Assembly: GCA_025451845.1 (NCBI GenBank)
Contig: JANWJS010000037.1
Location: 124,001 to 188,000 of the forward strand
Source: Steroidobacteraceae bacterium
Lineage (GTDB): Bacteria > Pseudomonadota > Gammaproteobacteria > Steroidobacterales > Steroidobacteraceae
Length of the DNA: 64,000 nucleotides
Direction of reading: 5' to 3'
Part shown: positions 9,444 to 17,711 of the stretch, piece after piece
How the letters are laid out: each line of letters starts with the position of its first letter
Numbering within the stretch: position 1 is the stretch's first letter
The notes under the pieces: generated by a model
The model's input: only the letters and a program-made list of their open reading frames with translations
What the model was told of the DNA's origin: nothing
Databases searched by the model: none
Translations under genes and position numbers: made by a program

Positions 9444-10781
9444 GTGAGCGGTGTAACGCCTGCAGCGACGAGGCCCCTGGGATTTCTCATGTGCACGGCG
9501 CTCGTCGTGGGCAACACGATCGGCATTGGTATCTTCATGCTGCCGGCGTCCCTCGCGCCCTACGGACTAAACTCTGTTGGCGCGTGGCTGATCACGGGGG
9601 CGGGTACTTTGATGGTGGCCTGGGTGTTCGCGGGGCTCGCTCGCACCTTTGCCGAAGACGATGGCCCCTACGCCTACACGCGACGAGCCTTCGGAGATCC
9701 CGCCGCATTTCTCATCATGTGGTGTTACTGGGTGAGCTGCTGGGTGACCAACGCGGCCATCGCTGTCGGCGTGGTCGGTTACCTGTCGGCATTCCTGCCG
9801 GTGCTGGCCGCGAGCCGGCCGCTTGCAGCGCTCACGGCCCTGGGATTGGTCTGGCTGTTCGTGCTGGTGAACCTGCGCGGCCTGCGCACCGCCGGCTGGG
9901 TGCAGGTCGCCAGTGCGGCGCTGAAGCTGCTGCCGCAGCTTGCCATCATCGCGCTCGGTGTCTGGCAGCTCTGGAGCCATCCGAGGGCATATCTCGCACA
10001 CGTACCCACTCCCCCCTTGTCCCTCGGATCACTGGTTAGCGCCTCCACCATTGCGCTCTTTGCCATGATCGGGGTGGAGTGCGCTGCAATCCCCGCCGGC
10101 AAGGCGCGCGATCCGGCGCGCACGGTGCCGCGCGCCACGTTCGCGGGAACCGCGCTGGTGGCGCTCATCTACATGCTCATCTGCGCGATTCCGCTGCTGC
10201 TCATTCCGCAGAGCGAGCTCGCTTCCTCCAGCGCACCCTTTGTGGACCTGCTCACTCGCTATCTCGGCAGCGGCTGCGGCAAGCTGCTCGCGGCGTTTAT
10301 CGTGGTGAGCGGACTCGGCGCACTCAACGGCTGGACGCTCGTGACCGGCGAGGTGGCGCAGAGCTGCGCGAGACACGGAAGCCTGCCGCCGTCGTTCGGG
10401 CGGCTCAATTCGCGCGGGGCTCCGAGCCGCTCCTTCCTGCTCGCCGGAGGGCTGGCGAGCCTCATGCTTCTCATGAACTACCAGGACTCGCTCGCCGGCG
10501 GATTCACCTTTCTCAGCGTGGTCGTCACGGCGGCAACCATCCCGCTGTATTTCGGCTGCGCGCTCGCGGTGCTGGTGCTGTGGCGGCGCGGGCGGGTGCC
10601 GCAACCTGGAGCACGCGAAGCACGCTGGATGGTCGCAGCGGCGCTGGCTGTGATCTATTGCGCCTGGACCTTCATCGGCATCGGCGCGAGGTCGCTCCTT
10701 TGGGCGCTTGCTCTCGGTCTTGCGGGGGTGCCGTGTTACTGGTGGTACGCGCGGGCGCAGCGTCTCACCACCGTACCCTGA
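9444..10781 (+). CDS. APC-family amino acid permease
   Basis: A 445-residue protein with about 12 membrane segments. The first helix carries GNTIGIGIFMLPASLAPYG, the substrate-binding unwound helix of amino acid-polyamine-organocation transporters of the arginine/agmatine (AdiC) and cationic amino acid type. FAMIGVECAAIPAG matches the helix 6 region. The start is GTG 9444, 9 bases after the aminotransferase stop, so it is the last gene of the plus-strand operon. It is convergent with the lysine module. A basic amino acid or polyamine substrate fits both neighbours but is not shown directly. Confidence 0.85.
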   Translation: MSGVTPAATRPLGFLMCTALVVGNTIGIGIFMLPASLAPYGLNSVGAWLITGAGTLMVAWVFAGLARTFAEDDGPYAYTRRAFGDPAAFLIMWCYWVSCWVTNAAIAVGVVGYLSAFLPVLAASRPLAALTALGLVWLFVLVNLRGLRTAGWVQVASAALKLLPQLAIIALGVWQLWSHPRAYLAHVPTPPLSLGSLVSASTIALFAMIGVECAAIPAGKARDPARTVPRATFAGTALVALIYMLICAIPLLLIPQSELASSSAPFVDLLTRYLGSGCGKLLAAFIVVSGLGALNGWTLVTGEVAQSCARHGSLPPSFGRLNSRGAPSRSFLLAGGLASLMLLMNYQDSLAGGFTFLSVVVTAATIPLYFGCALAVLVLWRRGRVPQPGAREARWMVAAALAVIYCAWTFIGIGARSLLWALALGLAGVPCYWWYARAQRLTTVP

Positions 10782-10973
10782 AGCATGGCACCGCGTCGTG
10801 CGTATTTAACGTCAACCAGGTCGACGCGCGGATTTGCAGCAGCTCTGGTGCGCGATGAAGCGAGGCCGCAGGAGTTGGCCGGATTCGACCCGGCCGCAGT
10901 CTCACCGGCGCGGTTTGCCGGCAGCTGAAGGCTATCAGCCTGCGTCTCTTGCGGCGCAGACGCTGTCGCGCGA

Positions 10974-12488
10974 CTAGACTTCGAACGCGACTCCCTGCGC
11001 CAGCGGTAAGCGCGATCCGTAGTTCACGGTCTGCGTCTGCCGGCGCATGTAGGCCTTCCAACTGTCGGACCCGGACTCGCGGCCGCCTCCGGTCTCCTTC
11101 TCGCCGCCGAAGGCCCCGCCGATCTCGGCGCCACTCGTGCCCATGTTGACATTCGCAATCCCGCAATCGGAACCGATAGCCGACAGAAATGTCTCGGACT
11201 CGCGCAGATTGTTCGTGAGAATGGAAGAAGAGAGCCCCTGCGGAACGTCCTGCAGCAGGTGCAGCGCGGTATCGAAGTCGCGATACTTCAGCACATAGAG
11301 GATTGGGGCAAACGTCTCGCGCCGCACCACTTCCGTCTGCGTCGGCATCTCGACCAGGGCAGGCTTGAGGTAGTAGCCCGGCCGCGGCAGCCGGGTGCCC
11401 CCGAATACCAGACCGCCCGAGTCTCGCACTTCGCGCAGGGTTGCTTCCATCACCTCGCAGGCCTCGTTGTCGATCAGAGGTCCCGCATGAATACCCGGGC
11501 TGCGCGGATCGCCGATTTCCAGCTTGCCATACGCACGCTTGAGCGCTGGGATGAGCTGATCGTAGACATCCTCATGGACGAGCAGGCGTCGCATCGTGGT
11601 GCACCGTTGGCCCGCCGTCCCTGTCGCGCCGAACGTGATGGCGCGCAGCGCAAGCCCGATGTCAGCAGATGGAGTCACGATGGTCGCTGCGTTGCCCCCC
11701 AGCTCGAGCAGGCTACGGCCGAAGCGCGCGGCGACTGCCATACCGATGGAGCGGCCCATCCGGGTGCTGCCGGTCGCCGAGATCAATGGCACGCGCGGAT
11801 CCTCCACCAACGTGCGGCCGGCTTCCACGTCACCGAGCAACAGCGCGCTCAAGCCCTGCGGCGCAGGCGCAAAGGCTTGGATCGTTTCGACCAGCAGCTC
11901 ATGGGCCGCGAGCGCTGCCAACGGAGCTTTTTCCGAGGGTTTCCAGAGAATGGAGTCGCCGCAGACGAGCGCCAGTGCGGCATTCCACGCCCAAACCGCC
12001 ACGGGGAAGTTGAATGCCGAGATGATCCCTACCGGGCCGATCGGGTGCCACGCCTCGCGCATGTGGTGATCGGCGCGCTCCGAGGCCATGGTCAATCCAT
12101 AGAGCTGCCGGGATAGACCGACGGCGAAGTCGCAGATGTCGATCATCTCCTGCACTTCGCCCATGCCCTCGGAGATGGGCTTGCCCACCTCCAGGGTGAC
12201 CAGGCGTCCGAGAGCACTCTTGTGCTCGCGCAACTTCTGTCCAAACAGGCGAACCAGCTCACCTCGCACGGGTGCCGGCACGGTGCGCCACGCCAGGAAC
12301 GCGTCGCGCGACGCGCCGATGGCCTTTTGCACATCCTGGAGAGAGGAACGGCGCACACCCGGCATCAGCGATTCGTCGATGGGCGATGCGAGCCGAAGAG
12401 CATCCGCGCCGGCCGGCGCCTCGATCTCCATCGCTTTCAACGCCGCGGCCGCATCCTCGCCAGCCGGGACTCGCACCTGATCGTCCAT
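10974..12488 (-). CDS. amaB: L-aminoadipate-semialdehyde dehydrogenase
   Basis: A 504-residue member of the antiquitin (ALDH7) branch, which oxidises alpha-aminoadipate semialdehyde (in equilibrium with piperideine-6-carboxylate) to 2-aminoadipate using NAD. Visible are ISAFNFPVAVWAWN, E262 in LLELGGNAATI, nucleophile C296 in GTAGQRCTTMRRL, and the branch-specific NVNMGTSGAEIGGAFGGEKE. The frame runs open upstream, but ATG 12488 overlaps the stop of the preceding gene as TGATG and gives the family N-terminus. It is co-transcribed with the lysine dehydrogenase-like gene, which makes its substrate. The catalytic residues are intact. Confidence 0.9.
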   Translation of the reverse strand: MDDQVRVPAGEDAAAALKAMEIEAPAGADALRLASPIDESLMPGVRRSSLQDVQKAIGASRDAFLAWRTVPAPVRGELVRLFGQKLREHKSALGRLVTLEVGKPISEGMGEVQEMIDICDFAVGLSRQLYGLTMASERADHHMREAWHPIGPVGIISAFNFPVAVWAWNAALALVCGDSILWKPSEKAPLAALAAHELLVETIQAFAPAPQGLSALLLGDVEAGRTLVEDPRVPLISATGSTRMGRSIGMAVAARFGRSLLELGGNAATIVTPSADIGLALRAITFGATGTAGQRCTTMRRLLVHEDVYDQLIPALKRAYGKLEIGDPRSPGIHAGPLIDNEACEVMEATLREVRDSGGLVFGGTRLPRPGYYLKPALVEMPTQTEVVRRETFAPILYVLKYRDFDTALHLLQDVPQGLSSSILTNNLRESETFLSAIGSDCGIANVNMGTSGAEIGGAFGGEKETGGGRESGSDSWKAYMRRQTQTVNYGSRLPLAQGVAFEV

Positions 12489-13663
12489 CAGGCTGCTCTG
12501 TCGGCCGCGAGCTGGTGGGTCGCGTAGGTAGCGCCGAACCGGTTTGCCAGGAACGCATCGAGCTGGATTTCTTCCTGGCGCACGAACCCGCGCGCCGGAA
12601 TTTTCCCGTGCGCAAGCAGATCCAGGACGGCGCAAATGCCGCTGGCGGTAGTGATCTGGATCGCGCTGCGGGGCACACCGTCGATCACGCGGCCGTAAAC
12701 TTTGTTAGCGTACGTCTCCTGCAGGAGGCGGCCCTGCTTCTGACCGCTGACGGTAACGAACACGAGCACGACGTCCTGCATAGTCCCGGGGATCGAGTGC
12801 TCGAGAATGTCCTTCAAAACCTCGGGCCGCTCGCCCAGGCGCAGGTCGTGGGTCAGCGCTTTCATGATGTCCCGATGGCCGGGGTAGCGCACCGTCCGAT
12901 AGTTCAGGGTACGGACCTTGCCGCTCAGAGTCTCGCACAGCGTGCCAAGCCCGCCCGATGTGTTGAATGCTTCGTAACGGACGCCGTCGATGGAGAATTC
13001 CTCGAGCTCCTCCAGTGGCGGCACTTCCCGCAGCACGCCGTCCACGATCGCCTCACACGGCCGCAGGTACTCGTTGATGACCCCGTCCGTGCTCCAGGTG
13101 AGATTATAGTTGAGGGCGTTCGAGGGGTACTGCGGCAGGGCGCCCACGCGCAGGCGCACGCAATCCAGGCTGTCGAAATGCTTGGCCAGATCGTAAGCGA
13201 CGATCGATATGAACCCGGGCGCAAGTCCACACTGCGGAATGAATGCGGTCGCAGCGTCTGCCGCCAGAGACTTCACCAGCCGAGTCGTCGCCACATCCTC
13301 GGTCAAATCGAGGTAGTGAACGCCAGCTTGCTTCGCCGCCCGGGCGATGTGGCTGGTGATGCTGTAGGGCGCGGCGCTCAGTACTGCAAACTGCCCGCGC
13401 ATCGCCTCGAGCAGATCTGCGGGTTGGGTGAGATCGAGCACCCGTGTCTCGATCGCAGCGCTCTGGGGCAGCCCCTCCAACTGACTGGCGGACCGGTCCA
13501 CCACGGTGACCCGGTAATCGCCCGTCGCGGCGAGCGAGCCGGCGATCATGCTGCCGATCTTGCCCGCACCCGCCAACAGAACCCGTTTGCTCGGCCTCGT
13601 CCCTGCGCCGAGCCCTTCGGGCTGGCTACCGCCGTCCAAAATCGTTCCAGACAATTTAGTCAT
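12488..13663 (-). CDS. lysine 6-dehydrogenase / saccharopine dehydrogenase-like protein
   Basis: A 391-residue protein with an N-terminal Rossmann fold (GAGKIG at 32-37) and a saccharopine dehydrogenase C-terminal domain. Segments ALPQYPSNALNYNLTWS, EAFNTSGGLGTL and TVRYPGHRDIMK line up with bacterial L-lysine 6-dehydrogenase as I recall it, in order and spacing. That enzyme oxidatively deaminates lysine at the epsilon carbon to aminoadipate semialdehyde. A saccharopine dehydrogenase role would need a lysine-ketoglutarate reductase partner, and none is in the window. ATG 13663 is chosen because upstream codons give no conserved sequence. It is first in a two-gene operon with the semialdehyde dehydrogenase and divergent from an Lrp regulator. 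Confidence 0.8.
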   Translation of the reverse strand: MTKLSGTILDGGSQPEGLGAGTRPSKRVLLAGAGKIGSMIAGSLAATGDYRVTVVDRSASQLEGLPQSAAIETRVLDLTQPADLLEAMRGQFAVLSAAPYSITSHIARAAKQAGVHYLDLTEDVATTRLVKSLAADAATAFIPQCGLAPGFISIVAYDLAKHFDSLDCVRLRVGALPQYPSNALNYNLTWSTDGVINEYLRPCEAIVDGVLREVPPLEELEEFSIDGVRYEAFNTSGGLGTLCETLSGKVRTLNYRTVRYPGHRDIMKALTHDLRLGERPEVLKDILEHSIPGTMQDVVLVFVTVSGQKQGRLLQETYANKVYGRVIDGVPRSAIQITTASGICAVLDLLAHGKIPARGFVRQEEIQLDAFLANRFGATYATHQLAADRAA

Positions 13664-13675
13664 GGCTGTCCCCCA

Positions 13676-13687
13676 GGGAATGTTCCC
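13676..13687. promoter_or_regulatory. GGGAA-TG-TTCCC palindrome, candidate Lrp operator
   Basis: A 5+2+5 base inverted repeat located 13-24 bases upstream of the lysine dehydrogenase-like start, in the 97-base gap shared with the divergent Lrp gene. The position suits repression or autoregulation. A similar GGGAA/TTCCC palindrome overlaps the start of the other Lrp gene at 31974. Its function is inferred from position only. Confidence 0.35.
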
Positions 13688-13760
13688 GCCAGTGTGGCCT
13701 GCGGTGAGGTCCAGGTTGAAGTGGGCAACCTGTACAAGGTCTTTGCGGTAAACTGACAGA

Positions 13761-14225
13761 ATGTCTAGTGGAAAATACAATCTGTCGGATGACCTGGACC
13801 GCCGGCTCGTGGCTTTATTGCGCAAGGACGCCCGGACGCCGATCGCCCGGCTTTCGAAGTCGCTCGGTGTCTCGCGTGCCACCATCTATGCGCGGCTGCA
13901 GAAGCTCCAGCAGGGCGGTACGATCGAGGGGTACACCGTACGCCTGAACCCCGAGATCGAGCGTCGGCAGATCCGCGCGCATGTGCTGATCAAAGTGAGC
14001 GGCAAGCTCGCCCGAGCCACGGAAAGGCAGTTGCAGGCCATCCCCGAGATTGCGGCCTTGCACGCCATCAGCGGTGTCTATGACCTGATCGCCGAGCTCG
14101 AAGCCGCCAGCTCTGCGGAGCTCAATGAGCTGATCGACCGGATCGGGGAGCTGCAGGGTGTGGAGAAGACGACATCGTCGATCCTGCTCGCCACGAAGTG
14201 GTCGCGGCGGAACGCCACTAGCTGA
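13761..14225 (+). CDS. Lrp/AsnC-family transcriptional regulator
   Basis: A 154-residue regulator with an N-terminal helix-turn-helix (about 8-60; LSKSLGVSRATIYARLQKLQ) and a C-terminal RAM/effector domain. AISGVYDLIAELEA matches the conserved effector-domain strand. It is divergent from the lysine dehydrogenase/aminoadipate semialdehyde dehydrogenase operon with 97 bases between starts, the usual layout for a local lysine-responsive activator or repressor (compare LysM and BkdR). It ends 45 bases before the convergent HglS-type gene. That it senses lysine or a lysine metabolite is inference from context. Confidence 0.85.
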   Translation: MSSGKYNLSDDLDRRLVALLRKDARTPIARLSKSLGVSRATIYARLQKLQQGGTIEGYTVRLNPEIERRQIRAHVLIKVSGKLARATERQLQAIPEIAALHAISGVYDLIAELEAASSAELNELIDRIGELQGVEKTTSSILLATKWSRRNATS

Positions 14226-14270
14226 AGTCGACCCTGCCGAGGCACCCGATGTGAGATCGCGGATCACGGC

Positions 14271-15302
14271 TCAGGCGGCTGCGGTCATCTTGAAAATGCC
14301 CTGCGCATTGCCGGTATCGAACGCCAAGTCCAGCCGCGCCACGCCGGTCGCCGGATCGTGTACTCGCTCCCGTTGGATGAACTCGAAGAACGATCCTGGC
14401 ACGCTATGGCGGACGATACTGCCATCGAAGTCGATGAACTCGCGCTCGACGAGATCAGCCCGGTACGCCGTCTGACGCACCCGTCCGGAGCGGGAGATCT
14501 CGACGGTATCTTTCAGTGGGCGGCCCAATCGCCGCTGTTGGGAGACGAGAGCCTCAAGCAAGTGAACACGGTCGGTCGCGTGATTGAATGCGTTGCCTTC
14601 CGTTGCAATCCAGGCCATCTCCGGCGACTCGACCAACAGTACCTGGTAATCGCTGAGGCGGGGCGTCGCATGTTGGCGCCGGAAGCATGCGAGCAGCTCC
14701 GGCAGCAGCCTGCTTGCCTGATCGAACGGCAGCGCACCGCGCAGCTCGATGTCGTGCAGCGCGCCTTTCGCGAGCCCGGAAAGTGGGTCGCGGGATGATG
14801 CGGCAATGCGGGACACCGTCAGCTGAAATCCCGGAGAGAACCTTTCAGGGTGCAGCTCGCTGACAAAGAACTGCGGCAGGTCTTCAGGGAAATCGACGTG
14901 CGTATAGGAGCGGCCCGTCATGCCCAGCCGATCGAGCGGATAAACAGCACCCAACCTATACCCCAGCGGGAGCAACAGCCGCGTGATCGCGCGCCCACCA
15001 GCAGGCAAATCACCCATGCCGTCGAGGTCCACCGTCCGCAGCGCACCATGGTCGAATACGATTTGACGTCCTTGCGACACGTGCTCGTCGACGTACTGCT
15101 TGCCCGTCGGAACACGCATCAGCAGTTCGCGAACCAATGCCAGATTCAGCGCCTGCGCCAGGACAGCACGTGACACCTCCTCCCCGGCCTGTTCGAGAAT
15201 TGAAGCCGGTACACGAACGCTACGCAGCAGCCCCCTGCACTCCTCTGCAGAGCAGCACGTCGAAAGAAGCCGCTGCAGGGTATGTTTTTGCGAATTCGTC
15301 AT
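14271..15302 (-). CDS. hglS: 2-oxoadipate dioxygenase/decarboxylase (DUF1338, HglS-type)
   Basis: A 343-residue DUF1338 protein. HglS enzymes are iron(II)-dependent and convert 2-oxoadipate with oxygen to D-2-hydroxyglutarate and CO2. VFDHGALRTVDLDG contains a His and an Arg four residues apart (H85, R89), the spacing I recall for an HglS metal ligand and substrate arginine. YPLDRLGMTGRSYTHVDFPE and QFFVSELHPE are further family motifs. It is shorter than the roughly 460-residue Pseudomonas enzyme. The start is ATG 15302; an in-frame ATG at 15314 is possible. The position beside lysine to aminoadipate genes strongly supports a lysine-catabolic role. Confidence 0.82.
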   Translation of the reverse strand: MTNSQKHTLQRLLSTCCSAEECRGLLRSVRVPASILEQAGEEVSRAVLAQALNLALVRELLMRVPTGKQYVDEHVSQGRQIVFDHGALRTVDLDGMGDLPAGGRAITRLLLPLGYRLGAVYPLDRLGMTGRSYTHVDFPEDLPQFFVSELHPERFSPGFQLTVSRIAASSRDPLSGLAKGALHDIELRGALPFDQASRLLPELLACFRRQHATPRLSDYQVLLVESPEMAWIATEGNAFNHATDRVHLLEALVSQQRRLGRPLKDTVEISRSGRVRQTAYRADLVEREFIDFDGSIVRHSVPGSFFEFIQRERVHDPATGVARLDLAFDTGNAQGIFKMTAAA

Positions 15303-15341
15303 AATATCTCGCATCCTGATCCCGGTCGGGGCGCTCTGAGC

Positions 15342-15371
15342 ATTATCGGAAGCTCTACGGCGCGGCCACAA
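15342..15371 (-). promoter_or_regulatory. candidate promoter of the HglS-type gene
   Basis: On the minus strand TTGTGG (complement of 15366-15371) and GATAAT (complement of 15342-15347) are separated by 18 bases. A transcript would start about 33 bases before ATG 15302. The -35 box is weak, so an activator such as the divergent LysR protein may be needed. Confidence 0.4.
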
Positions 15372-15375
15372 ACGA

Positions 15376-15381
15376 TATAAT
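15376..15381 (+). promoter_or_regulatory. TATAAT -10 box for the LysR gene
   Basis: A perfect TATAAT lies 45-50 bases before the proposed CTG start at 15426. It also contains the in-frame TAA stop that limits how far upstream the LysR gene can begin. No good -35 box is seen at 16-18 bases. Confidence 0.45.
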
Positions 15382-15425
15382 GGGATGAGTTCATTACAAA
15401 TCCGCATATTCCTGAGGGTCCCCGT

Positions 15426-16307
15426 CTGCGCCGCCGCCTCCCCAAGCTTCTCGGTCTGCAAGCCTTCGAGGCCACCGCGCGCCTCGGCAGCGTTTCGAGA
15501 GCCGCGGCCGAGCTCTCGCTGACCCAAAGCGCGGTGAGCCGCCAACTGCAGGCATTGGAAGGCCAGCTGCGCGCGCAGCTCTTTCTCCGGTCCAAGAAGC
15601 GGCTGGTTCTCACCGAGGCTGGAGCGGGATACCTGCACGACATTCGCAGCGGTCTGGCGGTACTCGGCGATGCCACTGAGGCGCTGGTCTCGAGGCAAGG
15701 TCGTGGCGGTACCCTCAGGCTGGCTACGCTTCCGACCTTCGGCGCGAAGTGGCTGGTCCCCCGCTTGCCGCGGTTCTACGCGGATCATCCGCACGTCACC
15801 CTCGACCTGATTACCCGGCTCGCGCCTTTCGACTTCTCGATGGAGCAGTTGGACGGCGCCATTCACTTTGGCGGCGAGAATTGGTCGGGCGCCATTACCG
15901 AGTACCTGGGCAAGGAGGAGATGATCGTCGTCGGCGCTCCCTCTCTCGCCAGCCAGTGTCGCGCTCCAGCGGACGTAGTGCGGCTGCCGCTCCTGCAGAT
16001 CACCTCACGCGCCTTCTCCTGGCATACCTGGCTCGCCGCGGTGGGTCTCAGCGGCGCTACCGTCACTCCTTATCTGCAAGTCGAGACCTTCGCCATGGGC
16101 ATCGAGGCGGTTCGCGCCGGGCTCTGCGTTGGAATTCTGCCCAGCTTCTTCGTGACGGCTGAAATTGCCGCGGGCTCACTCACCGCCATCGGCCCGTCGG
16201 TCACCAGCGAGTCGGGCTACTACTTCGTTTATCCCGAACGCAAGCGAGACTACTATCCGCTGCAGGCCTTCACTCGCTGGATCAGGGAAGAGATCTCCCG
16301 CCAGTAA
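15426..16307 (+). CDS. LysR-family regulator, apparent CTG start
   Basis: From CTG 15426 the frame encodes 293 residues, the normal LysR length. It begins RRRLPKLLGLQAFEATARLG, then SRAAAELSLTQSAVSRQLQALE (helix-turn-helix, GcvA subgroup) and an intact effector domain. Between the in-frame TAA at 15378-15380 and GTG 15534 there is no ATG, GTG or TTG. Starting at GTG 15534 would remove half of the helix-turn-helix. CTG 15426 follows GAGGGT with about 6 bases of spacing, a good ribosome site. It is divergent from the HglS-type gene, so it may regulate it. A base-calling error upstream is the other explanation for the missing ATG. Confidence 0.8.
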   Translation: MRRRLPKLLGLQAFEATARLGSVSRAAAELSLTQSAVSRQLQALEGQLRAQLFLRSKKRLVLTEAGAGYLHDIRSGLAVLGDATEALVSRQGRGGTLRLATLPTFGAKWLVPRLPRFYADHPHVTLDLITRLAPFDFSMEQLDGAIHFGGENWSGAITEYLGKEEMIVVGAPSLASQCRAPADVVRLPLLQITSRAFSWHTWLAAVGLSGATVTPYLQVETFAMGIEAVRAGLCVGILPSFFVTAEIAAGSLTAIGPSVTSESGYYFVYPERKRDYYPLQAFTRWIREEISRQ

Positions 16308-16343
16308 GGCACGCGGCTCATCGCCCCGGCCGGCCGGATTCTT

Positions 16344-17696
16344 TCAGTGTTTCGGCTCGGGAGTCACGACCGCTTCCACGGCGGCGGCGATTCCCAAGGT
16401 ACGACGATCACCGCCGTGAGGACCCATGAGCATCAGGCCCACCGGCGCGCTGCCGGCCTCGTGGCAGGGCACCGAAATGGCACAACGGTCCAAAAAATTC
16501 GTCACCGCCGTATTGTGCAGGGCCAGCTGATTGATCCGCACGTATTCCTCGTCCGACTCCAGGTCCTGCAGCAGCGGAGCAACGATCGGCGTCGTCGGCA
16601 TCAGAGCCGCGTCGAATTGCGTAAGCTGCCCGTCGACGCGGCGCTGCAAGTCTGCCCGTGCACGCACCAGATCGATATAGTCTGCAGCGCTCTGGTCGCG
16701 CGCGGACAGGATGCGCATGGACACGCGCGGGTCGAACTGAGGCCGCTGGGCTTCGAGGCGCTCACGATGCACCGCATAAGCTTCCGCGCCGGCGAAACCC
16801 CCCTTACGATTGATGCTGGGCAGCTCGTCGAGCTCTGCCAGCGGTATTTCAAAGATCTGCGCTCCCGCGCCGCGCAACTGACGGATGGCGCGCTCGAAGC
16901 TGCGCGCCACGTGCGACTCGAGGGAGTCCAGCACGTAGTGCGTCGGAACCGCGAATCGCCGCCCGCGCAGCTCCACGACATCGAGTGTATCCGTCGACTC
17001 ATCGGCGAGTATGGCATCGAGCGCGGCACAGCATGCGACGCTGCCCGCCAAGGGACCCACGGAATCCAGGGTCGGCGAAAGCGGGAATGCTCCGGAGGTA
17101 GGCACTCTGCGAGCCGTGGGCTTGAATCCCACGATGCCGCAAAATGCCGCGGGTATTCTGGTCGAGCCGCCGGTGTCAGTTCCCACCGCTCCATACGACA
17201 TCTCTTCGGTGATCGAAATCGCCGCACCCGATGACGACCCGCCCGGAGCTCGCCCCCTGTGCCTTTCGAAGGGATTCAGCGGTGTGCCATAGTGCGGATT
17301 CAACCCGAGCCCGGAGTAGGCGAACTCCGTCATGTTGGTACGCCCGATGGGAACGAACCCCGCCGCCCGCAACCGCGCCACGACCGCGCAGTCCTTGCTG
17401 GCTGGCGGCCCGCCGCGTAACAATTGCGAGCCTGCGGTGGTGACGTCCCCTGCCACATCGAAAAGATCCTTGATCGATACGGGGATACCCGCCCAACGGC
17501 TGCGTGTCACACCGTGCGCCCGAAGGCGGTCGTAATAGTCCGCTGCAGCTCGCGCCGATTCCGCGTGCACCTTGACGAAGGTGCGCAGCCCTTCTCCCTT
17601 GGGGTCGGCGATCCTGCTCAGACACTCCTCCACCAGCCGGCGACTCGTGCTCGCGCCGCCCTCCAGGTCGCGCGCGAGCTCAGCAAGGGTCTTCAT
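16344..17696 (-). CDS. amidase signature family hydrolase
   Basis: A 450-residue amidase with the Ser-cisSer-Lys triad: Lys in GIPVSIKDLFDVAG, the cis-Ser in PGGSSSGAA and the nucleophile in GTDTGGSTRIPAAFCG. A GGAGAGG ribosome site precedes ATG 17696. It is convergent with the LysR gene and 15 bases downstream of an APC permease on the same strand, so the two are probably one operon that imports and hydrolyses an amide. The family includes amidases, Asp/Glu-tRNA amidotransferase A subunits, allophanate and carboxybiuret hydrolases. No GatB/GatC neighbour is present, which argues for a catabolic amidase. The substrate is unknown. Confidence 0.85.
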   Translation of the reverse strand: MKTLAELARDLEGGASTSRRLVEECLSRIADPKGEGLRTFVKVHAESARAAADYYDRLRAHGVTRSRWAGIPVSIKDLFDVAGDVTTAGSQLLRGGPPASKDCAVVARLRAAGFVPIGRTNMTEFAYSGLGLNPHYGTPLNPFERHRGRAPGGSSSGAAISITEEMSYGAVGTDTGGSTRIPAAFCGIVGFKPTARRVPTSGAFPLSPTLDSVGPLAGSVACCAALDAILADESTDTLDVVELRGRRFAVPTHYVLDSLESHVARSFERAIRQLRGAGAQIFEIPLAELDELPSINRKGGFAGAEAYAVHRERLEAQRPQFDPRVSMRILSARDQSAADYIDLVRARADLQRRVDGQLTQFDAALMPTTPIVAPLLQDLESDEEYVRINQLALHNTAVTNFLDRCAISVPCHEAGSAPVGLMLMGPHGGDRRTLGIAAAVEAVVTPEPKH

Positions 17697-17711
17697 TCAG
17701 CCTCTCCAGGC

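Noticed and set aside
10782-10973. Possible terminator or RNA element between the convergent APC permease and aminoadipate semialdehyde dehydrogenase genes
   Set aside because: Only a weak 6-base stem (GCGTCT/AGACGC at 10942-10963) without a T-tract; not strong enough to call.
2072-16307. Reading the CoA-transferase as part of a beta-ketoadipate (aromatic) pathway
   Set aside because: No ring-cleavage, muconate or thiolase genes are present; neighbours are amino acid enzymes.
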